A stretch of 64,000 nucleotides of DNA from Planoprotostelium fungivorum (taxonomy: Eukaryota; Evosea; Variosea; Cavosteliida; Cavosteliaceae). The stretch lies in assembly GCA_003024175.1 (NCBI GenBank), contig MDYQ01000006.1, forward strand, positions 243,784 to 307,783, given 5' to 3'. The position numbers and the translations under genes were made by a program. This document shows, piece after piece, positions 35,494 to 46,045 of this stretch. The notes below the pieces were generated by a model, which was given only the letters and a program-made list of their open reading frames with translations, searched no databases and was not told the origin of the DNA. Positions within the stretch are counted from its first letter, which is position 1. Each line of letters begins with the position of its first letter.

Positions 35494-37466
35494 TTATCTC
35501 TTTGAAGTCAACCTTCCGATGAACATTCCAATGGCTGAGACCATCAAGAGTGCAGCGCAACCGAAAAAGGACCACTGAAAACTACCCGATGCTTTGTTCA
35601 CTTGCGAGACGATGATGGGTGTCACCACAGATGCAACCGAAGAACTGATCTGTCGGATCATCGTCAATATCTCTCATGATGATATTGTAGACGAAGTGGA
35701 GATCATCCCACCTGAAGATGAGCGAAGTATTGTCCAAAGTTCTGAGCTCCGTAGGCTTCTGCTGTCACCGAAGGGAAGATGACCAAATAACATCCGAATC
35801 CAAAACCTGACATTGAGCGTCAGTCATCATGCGATCACGACATCATCTTCTGTGAAGAAAAGAGATGAAGGAACAGAGAAGGGTGTTACCTGTGAAAGCC
35901 AAGAGAAGAGGAAACAGCATGGTGTTCTTCCAGTGGGCGAGAATAACTCCCAACACCACAAACACGACTGAGAAGACGGCTTGAACCACGGAGAGGAAAG
36001 TAGAATACGAGACGATCTTTCGACTGATACTCTGTCAGAATCAAGTGACCCTGTCGAACGTACCTGGCCAGGTAATCACTCAGCACACCAGCCGTAAGAT
36101 TACCGAATGCATTGCAGAAGGAGAAGATCAATATGATCCAACTCTCGATGTCGACGATTGAGCTGTCGACGCTTCCACGCGCGGACTGCGAGTTTCAGCT
36201 ATATGACGCAGGAGTGTAGGTCTCACCAGGGGAATGTATTCATCGTAGATATCAAACGTTTGAGTCAGAATGAAGATGGAAGAGCCAACTCCTGCAAAGT
36301 AACCCAAGAAGAGAGAGAGGAAGAAGGGACTCCTGATCAGCTGTCAGATGACCATCATGGTGATGATGAAGAGTGAGAGAAACTCACTTGAAAACTTTGA
36401 GTGATTGCAGTAGAGTATCACCCTTCTTCTCCTTCACTCTCTCCTCTTGTATCGATCCGTGCTCGTCTACTTCTTCGGTGAGGTGAGAGTAATCCGACAA
36501 CTTGTAGAGGTACAGAATGAGACAACCCGGCAGCGCGATACAGACCAATAAAACCAAATAAAATCGGACGTATTGACGCCAGCATTCATCCTGCCCTCGA
36601 TCAGTGGACACATCTCATGCGATATAGAACTTACGGCATTGCATTGGCTGACTTGTTTGAATAATTTGAGGGCTGCGACGTGAAAAGCGACACTGAGACT
36701 CATACCACAAGATACGACTGAGATGGTCCAGCCTCCTCCGCTGACATTGCATCAGATCGATCGAGACGGGCATGAGATTCACGTGGAAGAGATGTTGATG
36801 CTGACACCCAGGGCGGCCATGAAGATACCTCCCACACCGAAACCGATCAAGATGTACATGAGAATCACCAACCATGGTGCAGAGAGGAAGGTGACAAAGG
36901 AATATCCAAAGACGGCGAGAAAGAAAGAAGTAAGACCGAGGACAAATGGGCCGAAATGCTTCAGAATCAGACTGGCATTATGTCAGCATCTACAGAAACC
37001 GTGTTGTCTTATATACCCAGCGGGAAGGGCGAAATAGAGGCCAAGAACGCTGAAACCAGCCAACAAACTGTCCTCTGTAGAGCTGAAGCCAAGATTCTGG
37101 ACAATCTGCGACTTGTATGTGGCACTCAGTGCGTTGGTCGAACCTGCTCTCGTTGAGCCATCAAAGGATCTGACACCAAACGGTGTGAGCATTCCATCAC
37201 ATGATGTATAGAATGTGCCGCTGGAGATGAAGACATGTCGGTGAATAAATACAAAACGCACCTCCTGTGATGGCCATCAGCGTGCCACCAATCACGATGA
37301 GAAGGATCTTCCACAGAGGTGCACTCCTCTTTGGAATCAAAAGATCCCTCTCGCTGACCTCGGCGCCACTCATGCGAGCTGTTTTCTCGATCGGCTCGGT
37401 TGTGTGCGAAAGATTGCAGGAAGCGGATCGCATTAAATTCTTGGATGATGCCGTCTGCCGGCTCAT
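35494..37466 (-). CDS. Major facilitator transporter, nodulin-like/NFD4 type
   Basis: The start is the ATG at 37466 (MSRQTASSKNLMRSASCN), with a Ser-rich, partly basic cytosolic leader. The first membrane segment is WKILLIVIGGTLMAITGG. Later ones include GLYFALPAGY, FGPFVLGLTSFFLAVFGYSF, PWLVILMYILIGFGVGG, FYLVLLVCIALPGCLILYLY, SPFFLSLFLGYFAGVGSS, and near the end FGFGCYLVIFPSVTAEAYGA followed by QNFGQYF. This last pattern (G.....P...AE.FG..+FG..Y) and GAGSS/GVGSS point to the nodulin-like MFS group. There are about eleven segments in ten exons. The stop is the TAA at 35494-35496, after GRLTSKR. Substrate is unknown. Confidence 0.7.
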
Positions 37467-37592
37467 CTTTTACAAACTCGAAGAAAGAACCTAAAAGGCA
37501 ATCATACAGAAACTACGAGGTGATCAACTCAGAAATTAACGGATGGAGGAACAAATTGCATCGTAGACATCATCTCTTCGCGTTCTTATATT

Positions 37593-38696
37593 TTACAATG
37601 TTATCTCCACTTCTCTCTCTGTCACCGTCTGTTTTGGTGTCTTCAAGATGGCTACATCTTTCACGAACGTTCGTGAGGACGTCGCATTACTGACTTCTAC
37701 AGTGAATCCCTCAGCCAGATCGCACATCCACTTGTCAACAGCTTGTGTCAAGGCTTCAGGCACCGGAATCTGTCTCTGATCAGACAACGCTGCCTTTGAT
37801 GAGTGGTACTCCTCACCTCGATGGTCTCTCGGACCTCATTCTGGAACGTCGTCTTCAGTTCTATGCGAAGGACCTTCATCTTCAATCCATAGATGTCTTT
37901 CTCTTCCAATGTGATGGAGAGCAGATTGTAGATCATGGAATCCACCAAAGACGCTGCTGGCTGCAACACGTAGAGTTGACCCAACGTATAGATAGCTCCT
38001 CTGCTCAACACGCAACAGTGGTACGTAGGCTGATACCTACAGATCATCAGCTCCGACCGTGGTTCTTCTTTCATCTTTACCTTCTGAAACGGGGATAGAC
38101 AAAGAGGATCACCATCAGACTGCACATGACCAGCATGACTCCCGTCAGAGGTAACCACGTGAAGAGAGTCACCACCGTAGCGGCCGTCATCGCAACTGCC
38201 GCGAAGCAGATGACCCCTCTCAGGTCCTTCATGTCTCGATCAAACGTGTACTTGACAAACGTCTTCCAGCTTTCTCTCTCGAACTTCCAAGCACCGATAA
38301 ATTTCTCTTCAAACATCTCATCGGTGTCTTGTTGCAATCTGTTCTTGATCAGTGACGGTCTGTGGACAATCGACTCACTTGTTCGCTCTTCTTGAATGGA
38401 GGAAGATGAATAGTCCATAGATGAGGACACCCAAAGATGGTCCGGGTATGTAGAAATAGAACTCTCTCTTTTTCGTGAACAAACCGGCCAGTAGGAGACC
38501 AACCACGGCACCAGCGCTGAGAATGAAGAAGATAGGCATGATCACCTTCATCCTGATCCACCTGATGGTTCGTCATGATGATGAAGGGACAATGTCGATC
38601 TCACGCGTTGTTGATGACGCCAGAAATCTCCTTCTTTTCTTGTGGTGTGAGTAGGAGATCTTCGCCTCCGAGAAGTGGAACTTGATGAACTCCCAT
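37593..38696 (-). CDS. Multipass membrane protein, unknown family
   Basis: The start is the ATG at 38696 (MGVHQVPLLGGEDLLLTPQE). Two membrane segments are in the second exon (VIMPIFFILSAGAVVGLLLA and FYIPGPSLGVLIYGLFIF). A charged exon with EEKFIGAWKFERESWKTF precedes two more (ICFAAVAMTAATVVTLFTWL and GVMLVMCSLMVILFVYP). The cytosolic C-terminal part has alternating strands (SELMICRYQPTYHCCVLSRG, LLSITLEEKDIYGLKMKVLR) and ends VTEREVEITL at 37593; it could be a PH-like or bacterial-PH-like fold, which is a guess. There are five exons. The region upstream carries an unusual four-copy motif, described separately. Confidence 0.6.
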
Positions 38697-39212
38697 GGTG
38701 CGTGTTGTTCGATATGGGAGGAATGAAATTCTGTACAGACCACCTCCCCTGCCATGTAATGACGTGACACTAGCCCCTCCACCGCTTCTTGATCGTGAAG
38801 AAAGCTCAGAGGAAACTGTCTACGATCGGGTGATTTCTCGGTGTATAAAATTACCCGAACGGTCTGGCTTACAGGTGATCCTATCGTTTACATCGACAGA
38901 AGTCACGGTTCGATCGCAGCCCTTCTGATTTCATCCCATGCTCTGGCTGTACGGCTACAATGCCAGTGTAGCGGCTATAAAAATCGGGTAATTTGTGATC
39001 CCAAAAACCCAATCACCCGATTCACCCTTTGGTGCGACGCCCCCTCAGGCTTCCCTCCTGAGAAGTCGACACGATTCCACCTTCTATATTTCCACATTGG
39101 TTCCTCTACCTGAAAGCTCACCGTACGACCAACCCATGGTTTGTTCACGTGATCTCACGCGTTATTCAACCAGTGTTCAACATTCCCGTTTATGTCATCA
39201 TCAGGGTATCAA
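38697..39212. promoter_or_regulatory. Upstream region with four copies of TCGGGTRATT in two inverted pairs
   Basis: About 515 bases lie between the start of the membrane-protein gene and the stop of TTC36, both on the minus strand, so this is likely the former's promoter. The 10-mer TCGGGTRATT occurs at 38826-38835 (+), 38849-38858 (-), 38984-38993 (+) and 39011-39020 (-). Copies 2 and 3 each sit next to a TATAAAA string. The two convergent pairs look like binding sites for a dimeric regulator; that function is inference. Confidence 0.5.
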
Positions 39213-39907
39213 TCAACTGAACTGAGCGTTGGCCATGGCCTGAGTCAACATCTGATTGCACATCCTTGCGTATGGATTCAATTTGACCGCCTCTTGTGCC
39301 GCCAGCGTGTTGCCCAGCTTGCCCGCTCTCTCTAGATCCTCTCTCGCTCCATCTTCATCACCTCTCTTCATTCTCATCATCCCTCTCTGAGTGAGCGCCT
39401 GTGACTCGCAGGTTAGAAACGTTAAAATCTTCTCCCAATGGCTTCATGTTGATGCATCGATCGAATAGGTCTAGGTTGACAATGTTGATGTTCAATGGAG
39501 TTCACCTGTCGAAGAGAGATGGGAGTGTTGTTCGTGCTCAATTGTATGGCTTTCTCTACGTCTGCCTCTGCCTCTTCCACTTTTCCTTGAAGTTGCCTGA
39601 TCTGTCCTCTTGAATGATGTCAACAGAGGTAAAAGATGTCACATGAAACGAACCTGTTGTTATACGGCGAAGGATGTGTGGGTGCCAAATCGATGGCCTT
39701 TGTTAATATGTCGATTGCATTCTGGAACGTCTCATCTGACTCCTCCTTCTTCAGAAGTGATATCGCTTCTACCTCTAACTGCTTCACTCTCTGCAGTACC
39801 TCTTCTGTATAACCCTCCACCACATCTGTCGTTGATACTGCTTGTGTCTTCACAGGTGTTCCCATAGGGTGGAAGATAAGGTCCAAAATGTCTTCATCTT
39901 TCATCAT
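39213..39907 (-). CDS. TTC36: Tetratricopeptide repeat protein 36 (TTC36)
   Basis: The start is the ATG at 39907 (MMKDEDILDLIFHPMGTPVK). TPR helices follow: AIDILTKAIDLAPTHPSPYN with the repeat-end NNR, then AQIRQLQGKVEEAEADVEKA, and ALTQRGMMRMKRGDEDGARE followed by DLERAGKLGNTLAAQEAV. The C-terminal tail, KLNPYARMCNQMLTQAM, corresponds to the conserved NPYA.CN.ML motif of TTC36. The last codon is the TGA at 39213-39215. Three or four exons give about 190 residues, the usual size. TTC36 is a small three-TPR Hsp70-binding-type adaptor in animals. The first intron begins gtttcg rather than the common gtgag. Confidence 0.88.
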
Positions 39908-40223
39908 CGTGATCTTGCTCAAAAATTGTGTCTCTCTTTACATCCCCACTTTTTACGTAACTCGCTCACGTGCGGGTTCCACGGTGACGATGAAGATGAA
40001 GAGCTGCAAAGACATACTCAACAGTGACGAAGACATAAATGTATGGAAGGAACAGAGAACACTAGATCGTCTTCACGTTTTATCGAAAATAAATAAGCCT
40101 GCGATGTAGCCTCTCCATGATGGGACGAAGACAGTCCTTGCGTTCCTCGATGTCTCGTTCCTCCTCCATCTCCCTCTCTACTTTGTCCTGCCTCATGTCA
40201 GCTGTCGTCTTCACATCATCTCA

Positions 40224-41497
40224 TCACATCTTTCTGTTCGTAACCCATGGATGTTGTGCCACCGAGTCCAGAGTGATCCTCAAGTCTGGATTCTTCTGCA
40301 ACAATTTTTTTAAGAGGTCCTCCAGGAGCTCATCGGCCGGGGCGGGGAAAGTCAAGTCTTGAGTCCGAACGTTGTCATAGAGGATGGCCTCCGTGTCTCC
40401 CGTGAAGGGAATCCTGCCGAAATAGAGGAAGAAGAGGGTGATGCCGAGGGCCCAGATGTCGATGGGGGGACCCGTAATGTGATCGTGGTCGGTCGCACAG
40501 AGCTCCGGCGGAAGGAAGGCGGGGCTTCCGACCGATTTCTTGAGTTGTTCAGAGTCTTCATCTCCATTATTGTGGTCGCTGTTGAAGTCGATGCTTCGGT
40601 TGCAGAGTTGGTAAGACACTCCAAAGTCGGCGATCTTGATGACTCCGTTGGAGGCGAGTATCTGTCTGCGTCAGATGGAAGATGAGTTGATGGACGTTAC
40701 ATTCTCTGGTTTGATGTCTCTGTGTATAACTCCTCTAGAATGGACGTATTGCAACCCTTTCACCATTTGGGCGAAGTAGTTCTTCATCGTGTCGTCGTCT
40801 ATGGATCTCACGTAGCTGTCGGTGTCTTCTCCTGTAAGAGGGTCAGAGATGTTGGATGGATGTGAAGATGGAGCGCCTACCTTTAAACAAGGGACCATTC
40901 TCTGCGTATTCCATCACGATGTGGATCTTGGTGTCGTTTGGATCATTGATGATCTCGAAAACCTTGATGACATTTGGATGATCCTGAAGAGATGAGTCAT
41001 GGAGGTGAGAGTTGAAAAGTTTACCAATCTCTTCATGATGGATATCTCTCGCATGACATCGTCCCAGTGTGTCCTTCCATTGTGAACTCCAAACCGCCTC
41101 TTCATTAAGATCTTCTTCTTCATTGATTTGACAGCGTACAGTTGATTATTTTCATTGTTTAAATACAGCGATACCTGTATGCATGGTCATCGAAAGAATA
41201 ATGGTTGGTGATGTTTCGAAGAGGAAGCTGATATACATGCAAATATATTCATAAGTGAAAGCCCACCTTTCCAAAGGAACCAACACCTAATTTCTTTTGA
41301 TATACATACTGATTCAATGTCTTAACACCACACGCATCTCGGTCATATCTCGCTTTCTTCGTCTCACGGACGTTGTATTTTGGCTTATCGTGATGACTGA
41401 GATGGTTCACGATGGATGAGAGAACCGCTCCCGTGCTAGATTGACTACTTCTCTTGTCTCGTCTCCCCGCTGCACCCTTACAGAGGGAACAACCCAT
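40224..41497 (-). CDS. Calcium/calmodulin-dependent kinase kinase-type (CaMKK/SnAK) protein kinase
   Basis: The start [16 protein letters not shown] (41497) has Gly2 followed by two cysteines and a basic patch, a typical myristoylation/palmitoylation signal, so membrane attachment is likely. The kinase domain begins [15 protein letters not shown], with the lysine in [11 protein letters not shown], and a CaMKK-like insert containing [20 protein letters not shown]. The catalytic loop is HRDIKPEN, followed by [10 protein letters not shown]; the activation segment has [12 protein letters not shown] and the C-lobe [20 protein letters not shown], ending AQHPWVTN. This is the CaMKK/LKB1-activating group that phosphorylates AMPK-type kinases. 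The stop is the TGA at 40224-40226 after TNRKM. An open stretch in the same frame continues to 40089 behind two TGA codons, so an alternative spliced end is possible. Confidence 0.88.
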
Positions 41498-41788
41498 TGG
41501 ATCCGTACCTTCTATCGATCAATTCCATCCCCACATTTTCACCACTCACCACCAGCTGCTGTCTAAAGTATGTCTCGATTATTCCTTCGATCCTCTTTTC
41601 TTCTCCTCTACCGAGGATAGATGATGGAAGATGCTCTTCCGCGTGAGAAAGAACGGTGGAAAAATCGAACCTGTAGGAAATACCCGTGATAACCTGAGAG
41701 GTTTGTAGTGCCAGCCTAACTCTGATGAACAGAACAGACTTGTTCTCATCCTGGCAGGAGCTATATCCCAATTCACGGGGTCAACATC

Positions 41789-42690
41789 ATGGACAGTAAA
41801 GAACAGAGGAAAGGTGTAACTGCGAGCGATGCGGCAGCGGCGGTGGGACTGAGCAAATATGGAGATCCAATGAGTCTGTGGTGAATTATTAAGACATTGG
41901 TGGGGTTGTGAATCGACATAGGCAAGTGAAAACGGGTCAAGTGAAGAGAACACAAGAAGAAAATGAGGCTACGTCTTTTGGAAATCGATTCGAAGACGTA
42001 GTTCGCGACTATTACGCCACGACGACACAGAATCAGGTGTCACTGACTGAGACTCATGGTGTGATATTGAAGTAAGATGCAGGTACAGAAGGCTCCTTTC
42101 CAATGGCACAAAAACGAACAATTGAAATGGTTGGGTGCGACACCCGATGGAATCGCTCAAACGCGAGGTGGAGTCACAATGTGAGACGAATAACACTGAA
42201 TCACATTACTGATCACATCACGATAGACTCCTAGAGATCAAATGTCCACTCCATGCACAATGGAAAGAAGTGCCCGTACATTATATGTGTCAGATGCAAT
42301 TGCAGATGGAGGTGTCACACTTCCATCTTTCGACTGCTTACAACTTCAAGGTGTTTGATGTGGACGAATGTGATTTCATTTGTTATTTTCCACAACTTCA
42401 AACAATACGAATATGGGTGAGAGACACCTCACATTCACGATCATGCATCTGACGTCATCGCAGAGGGTCAAGAGGAATCTATTGTGAGACGAAGACAAAT
42501 CATTCACTTCGCTGACTCTGGTAGATATTGGAAGTGGTTAGAAAATCGACTGATTTATTTCTGGCATTGCGTCAACTGCAACCAACCTCCATCCATGACG
42601 GTATTACCGAACATCTATTACGAATCAGAATCTCTCGTTAAGATGAAATACCATCTAGAAGGTGACGATCATCATGTCGATCGATGGTGA
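41789..42690 (+). CDS. YqaJ/lambda-exonuclease-type nuclease
   Basis: The family comprises PD-(D/E)xK exonucleases used in phage and viral recombination. The start is the ATG at 41789 (MDSKEQRKGVTASDAAAAVG), then LSKYGDPMSLW, the usual YqaJ opening (G.SAS..AAALG.SKY..P..LW). After a 40-nt intron come TSFGNRFEDVVRDYY (first acidic residue), QLKWLGATPDGI (catalytic Asp) and LLEIKCPLHAQWKEVPVHYM (the ExK core), then CQMQLQMEV. All catalytic positions are intact. A further exon adds RRRQIIHFADSGRYWKWLEN and NPPSMT-like text (NCNQPPSMTVLPNIYYESES). The proposed stop is at 42690; the frame can alternatively splice into the next ORF. Five exons with local intron style show it is a resident nuclear gene. 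Confidence 0.8.
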
Positions 42691-42727
42691 TGCGATCGAC
42701 TGATGATGTGAAGGATCAGCTGTACAC

Positions 42728-42982
42728 ATGGAGAGGATATTACAACAGAGGAGAGGCCTTCCACCTCAGACCACCACACAGATGACTCACGAGATCAAAC
42801 TAGACGCACCGTTAGAGGTGAAGGAGAAGAAGGAACCAGCAGTTCCGTTACGAAAGGGTGGAATGTCGCAGTGGCTGACGGCAGCCTTTGTTATTGGGAT
42901 CCTCTGTGCCCTCTTGTGGATGTCACCACCGGGGTTCGAATCCAACAAGAGTGTAGACAAGATGAATGAAACACCAGCCTGA
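42728..42982 (+). CDS. Small single-pass membrane protein, or C-terminal exon of the YqaJ gene
   Basis: The frame reads MERILQQRRGLPPQTTTQMT, a charged stretch, and one hydrophobic segment (WLTAAFVIGILCALLWM) near the C-terminus, ending MNETPA. As a separate gene it would be a tail-anchored-type 84-residue protein starting only 38 bases after the YqaJ stop. As an alternative, an intron from 42662 to 42713 (gtgacgatc...gtgaag) joins YHLEG in phase to SAVHMERI. No family was recognised. Confidence 0.4.
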   Translation: MERILQQRRGLPPQTTTQMTHEIKLDAPLEVKEKKEPAVPLRKGGMSQWLTAAFVIGILCALLWMSPPGFESNKSVDKMNETPA

Positions 42983-43080
42983 ATGATTGGATGATATAGA
43001 TTCGTGAATGTACAATCATCTGTTGTCGATATAGAAGTAGAAGATAACATTCGTGCACATCTTTATGGGTTTAGAAGAGA

Positions 43081-45800
43081 TCAACCGTAGCTCTTGTTTC
43101 GGAAGCTGGAAAAGTTTGCCTTGTTCTTCTTGACTCCACCGCCCTTCTTCTTCGCCTTCTTCTTCTTCTCTCTCTTTCCCTCATCCTCATCACTGAACTC
43201 TGTCCTCTCATCAGATCTTCATCATCATCTGCACATCACCTTCGTGAACATCTGACAGATGATCGATGGGTAAGATGATATCAATCGTCTTCTTCTTCAC
43301 ACCAAAGGCAGGAAGAGGTGACGTCAGACCACAAGTGCAGCTGATCGGCTGGTGGATGCTCCACCTTGATACGTGAGTCCCTTCTCTTCATCATCTCCTC
43401 TCACCTTCCCAGCTTCGAATTGCACTTTGTATTGGGACACACCAATCGACCGGATTCAGCAAGTGGTACACCATCGACTTGTTGCACCTGTCTCCATCAG
43501 CTCATCCAACATTTCATGATCATCACGATGATCGTGATCGATGAGTCGACTCATCATGAAGAACTGTGTGCGAATTCACCTCCTTCTCTTCGATCTCAGC
43601 ACCAGTGTTCAACTTGGCCCATTCGACTTGCCTGACGAAGATCATCTGACACACATCGGTTTCCACGGGTCCTTCGTCTCTCTTGCTGACCTGTATATCC
43701 ATCACTTCTCTGCGAATTTTCGCTCGAATCTGCGCCATTCACCTTGTTGGCAAATTCGGATTGATTGTGAGAGGCAACATCATCCTCTTCGAATAACATC
43801 CTACGACACTTCTTACACGCAAACTTGACCTTCTTCTTGATGGTAGATACCTGTTCGATTCAATTCCCCTTCACATCCACGTGTCACCTCTGTCTCTCCA
43901 GTCTTCACATCATCTTCCTCTGTCTCTTCTTCTTCCTCTTCTTCCTCTTCCTCCTCTTCCTCCTCTTCTTCTTCCTCAGATTCTTCCTCTTCAACTTCTG
44001 GAACGAATCGAACGTTCTGACGATTCGACTTCTTGCTCTTGAATTTCGGCTCTTCTTCGATCACCTGCTTCTATTGTCATCTCTCCTTTGTCACTGATCG
44101 ATTGATCTACCTGTCGAGACTTGGATTTTCCCTTCTTCTCTTGCTCGTTCGATTTCGCATTCTTTCCTTTTCCATTCGTCTGCTTCTCTTCTTCCTTCTT
44201 GGTCTGATTCTTCTCTTCTCTCTTACTCTGTTTCTCTTCCTTCTTCGTGTGATTCTTCTCTTCCTTCTTCGTGTGATTCTTCTCTTCCTTCTTGTTCTGA
44301 ACCTTCTCTTCCTTCCTGTTCTGTACTTTCTCTTCCTTCTTGTTCTGTACTTTCTCTTCCTTCTGAACCTTCTCCTCTTCTTCTGACTCACTCTCTCCTT
44401 CCTCCTGCTCTTCTCCTTCTTCTGTCACCGCAACTTCGTTGTTCTCTCCCTCCACAACTTCTCCCTTATCTCTCAGATTATAAAACCTACTCCATTCAAT
44501 TCACATCCATCATCCCACGCACCTCTTCGTGTTGTTTCGAACGATCTCTCTCAATTGCTCCTCGTTGTGTTGGGTGAACACTTGAGACAGCGTCTTGAAG
44601 ATCCACTGTACGTTCGATGGTTCGTTCCTACCCGCCTTGACGAAAGCATCATCAATGTTCTGTGGGGTAGAGAGGGGAGAGTCGGATGCGATGAGGAGTC
44701 TGTCCATTGGAATACTCTTCAAACTCTCCAGAGTCATCTTTCCTTGTTCCGAATTGGTGTCGCAGATCAATCCTGTTCAGTGATTGAGTTGAAGAGAGGA
44801 TAGATGATGGATGATGGATGATGGATGATGGATGATGGATGATGGATGATGGATGATGGATGATGGATGTTGAATGATGTGATCGTTGATCACGTAATGA
44901 TGAATGATCACCTGTGATGATGAAATAGACTTCCAATTCGAGGGAGAGGTAAGATTCGATGTCACGTTCGTCTCCGATGAAATTGTAGATGGCCACTCGA
45001 CTCAGATTCTCCTGTCCCTCCTTCAACTTCTCCACCAATTGCTCTCTCGCGGCGATCTGATAGATCACAGCGGGTATCTCTAATTCAGCTGCGATGGCAA
45101 GCAGATCTTTCAACAATTTCTCCTGAGCTGAAGAGGTATGAGCGAGAGGAGAGAGGAGAAGGCTCACTGTAATGTGTTCCGACTTCACGAGAGAGGTCTA
45201 GACCGGTGATGATGGAGACACACTCTGGGTTGTTCAATGCCATCTCTCTAACGCTGGCCAGTCTCGTCACGATGGACTTGTCGTTGGCTCTCTGTATCTC
45301 GTCGGTTGGATGTTCACATTCGTTTCTTCACCTTGATGTTGTCTGGGTGGATGCCAGCAGAGAAGAAGACAACGGAAGAATGTTCTTTCGCGATGGACAA
45401 GAGCGACTGTTGGGGTCAGAGATGAGGGAAAGAATGGATCCACCTCTTGCTTCTCAAAGTCGTTGGAATGGATGACAATGGCCTGAACACCATCGCGGAC
45501 GGCTCTTTGGACGACTTTGCCCAAATCTGAGTCAAACCTTCGGTTGGCCAACGCAGCTCCTGCGTCGATCATGCCAACAGTCGATTCTGTGATCACATCA
45601 ACATCAATCTCGACACGTAAGACACGTAAGACTTCACCATCTGTGGGTGCATTTAAAACGGGTGCTTCTTTTTTCTTGAGGACTTGAGCAGTTTTCTTCT
45701 TTGCGGGCCCATTCTTCTGCACCTTGTCGATGGCGATCTTGTTCTTTCTCAGAGACTTCTTTCCCTCTCTACCACCACCACGATCGACACCTCCAAACAT
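43081..45800 (-). CDS. TatD-fold protein fused to Lys/Glu linker and C-terminal zinc ribbon
   Basis: The start is the ATG at 45800 (MFGGVDRGGGREGKKSLRKN), a basic leader. The TatD-type barrel follows: VGMIDAGAALANRRFDSDLG, AVRDGVQAIVIHSND, FFSAGIHPDNIK, KDLLAIAAELEIPAVIYQIA, LLIASDSPLSTPQNID, and EIVRNNTKR spliced in phase to FYNLRDKGE, the usual NT.R.F end. A linker of repeated KVQNKKEE/NHTKKEE units and an acidic poly-Glu tract comes next, then KFACKKCRRMLFEEDD, FVRQVEWAKLN, RLVCPNTKCNSKLG, SCTCG and a basic end (ANFSSFRNKSYG), which resembles the DUSP12 C-terminal zinc domain. Most TatD metal ligands are replaced (no HxH at the start, GECGLD is ITGLDLS). An intron holds a heptamer microsatellite at about 44803-44872. 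Confidence 0.75.
44803..44872. repeat. Heptamer microsatellite (ATGATGG)n
   Basis: About nine to ten tandem copies of the 7-mer ATGATGG fill much of one intron of the TatD/zinc-ribbon gene. On the coding strand the intron reads as CCATCAT repeats. The array is nearly perfect, so copy number is likely variable. Confidence 0.85.
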
Positions 45801-46045
45801 GATCTCAGCTATGTATCACGTGATATCATCTTATCTTTGCGTTCTATTGTATTGAAACCCTTGTTACGTCCCTCATGTAACAGCAACTCATCTTTATTCA
45901 ATTGGTGTGACATCCTAATAGATGGTTGTATGTTATAAATCGAACCTGACGATTTGCCTGTCGTGATGTGAGATGAGAGTGATGCAGACAAAAACAATGC
46001 TCTCTCGGTCACTCTTATAATTTCAAAAGCATCACCATCATGAAC

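Noticed and set aside
40089-40223. C-terminal extension of the CaMKK-type kinase
   Set aside because: The reading (MERLHRRLIYFR end) is in the same frame but behind two TGA codons, and no intron that keeps the frame was found; noted as an alternative only.
41498-41788. Minus-strand open frame upstream of the CaMKK start
   Set aside because: It overlaps the kinase start in another frame and has no good start or acceptor linking it; treated as the divergent promoter region.
42930-42945. B-box-like GGTTCGAATCC
   Set aside because: It lies inside a coding exon (PPGFESNK), with no proper A box at the right distance and no cloverleaf.
43825-44386. Plus-strand Phe/Leu-rich frames
   Set aside because: They are the complement of the Lys/Glu linker and acidic tract of the minus-strand TatD fusion gene.
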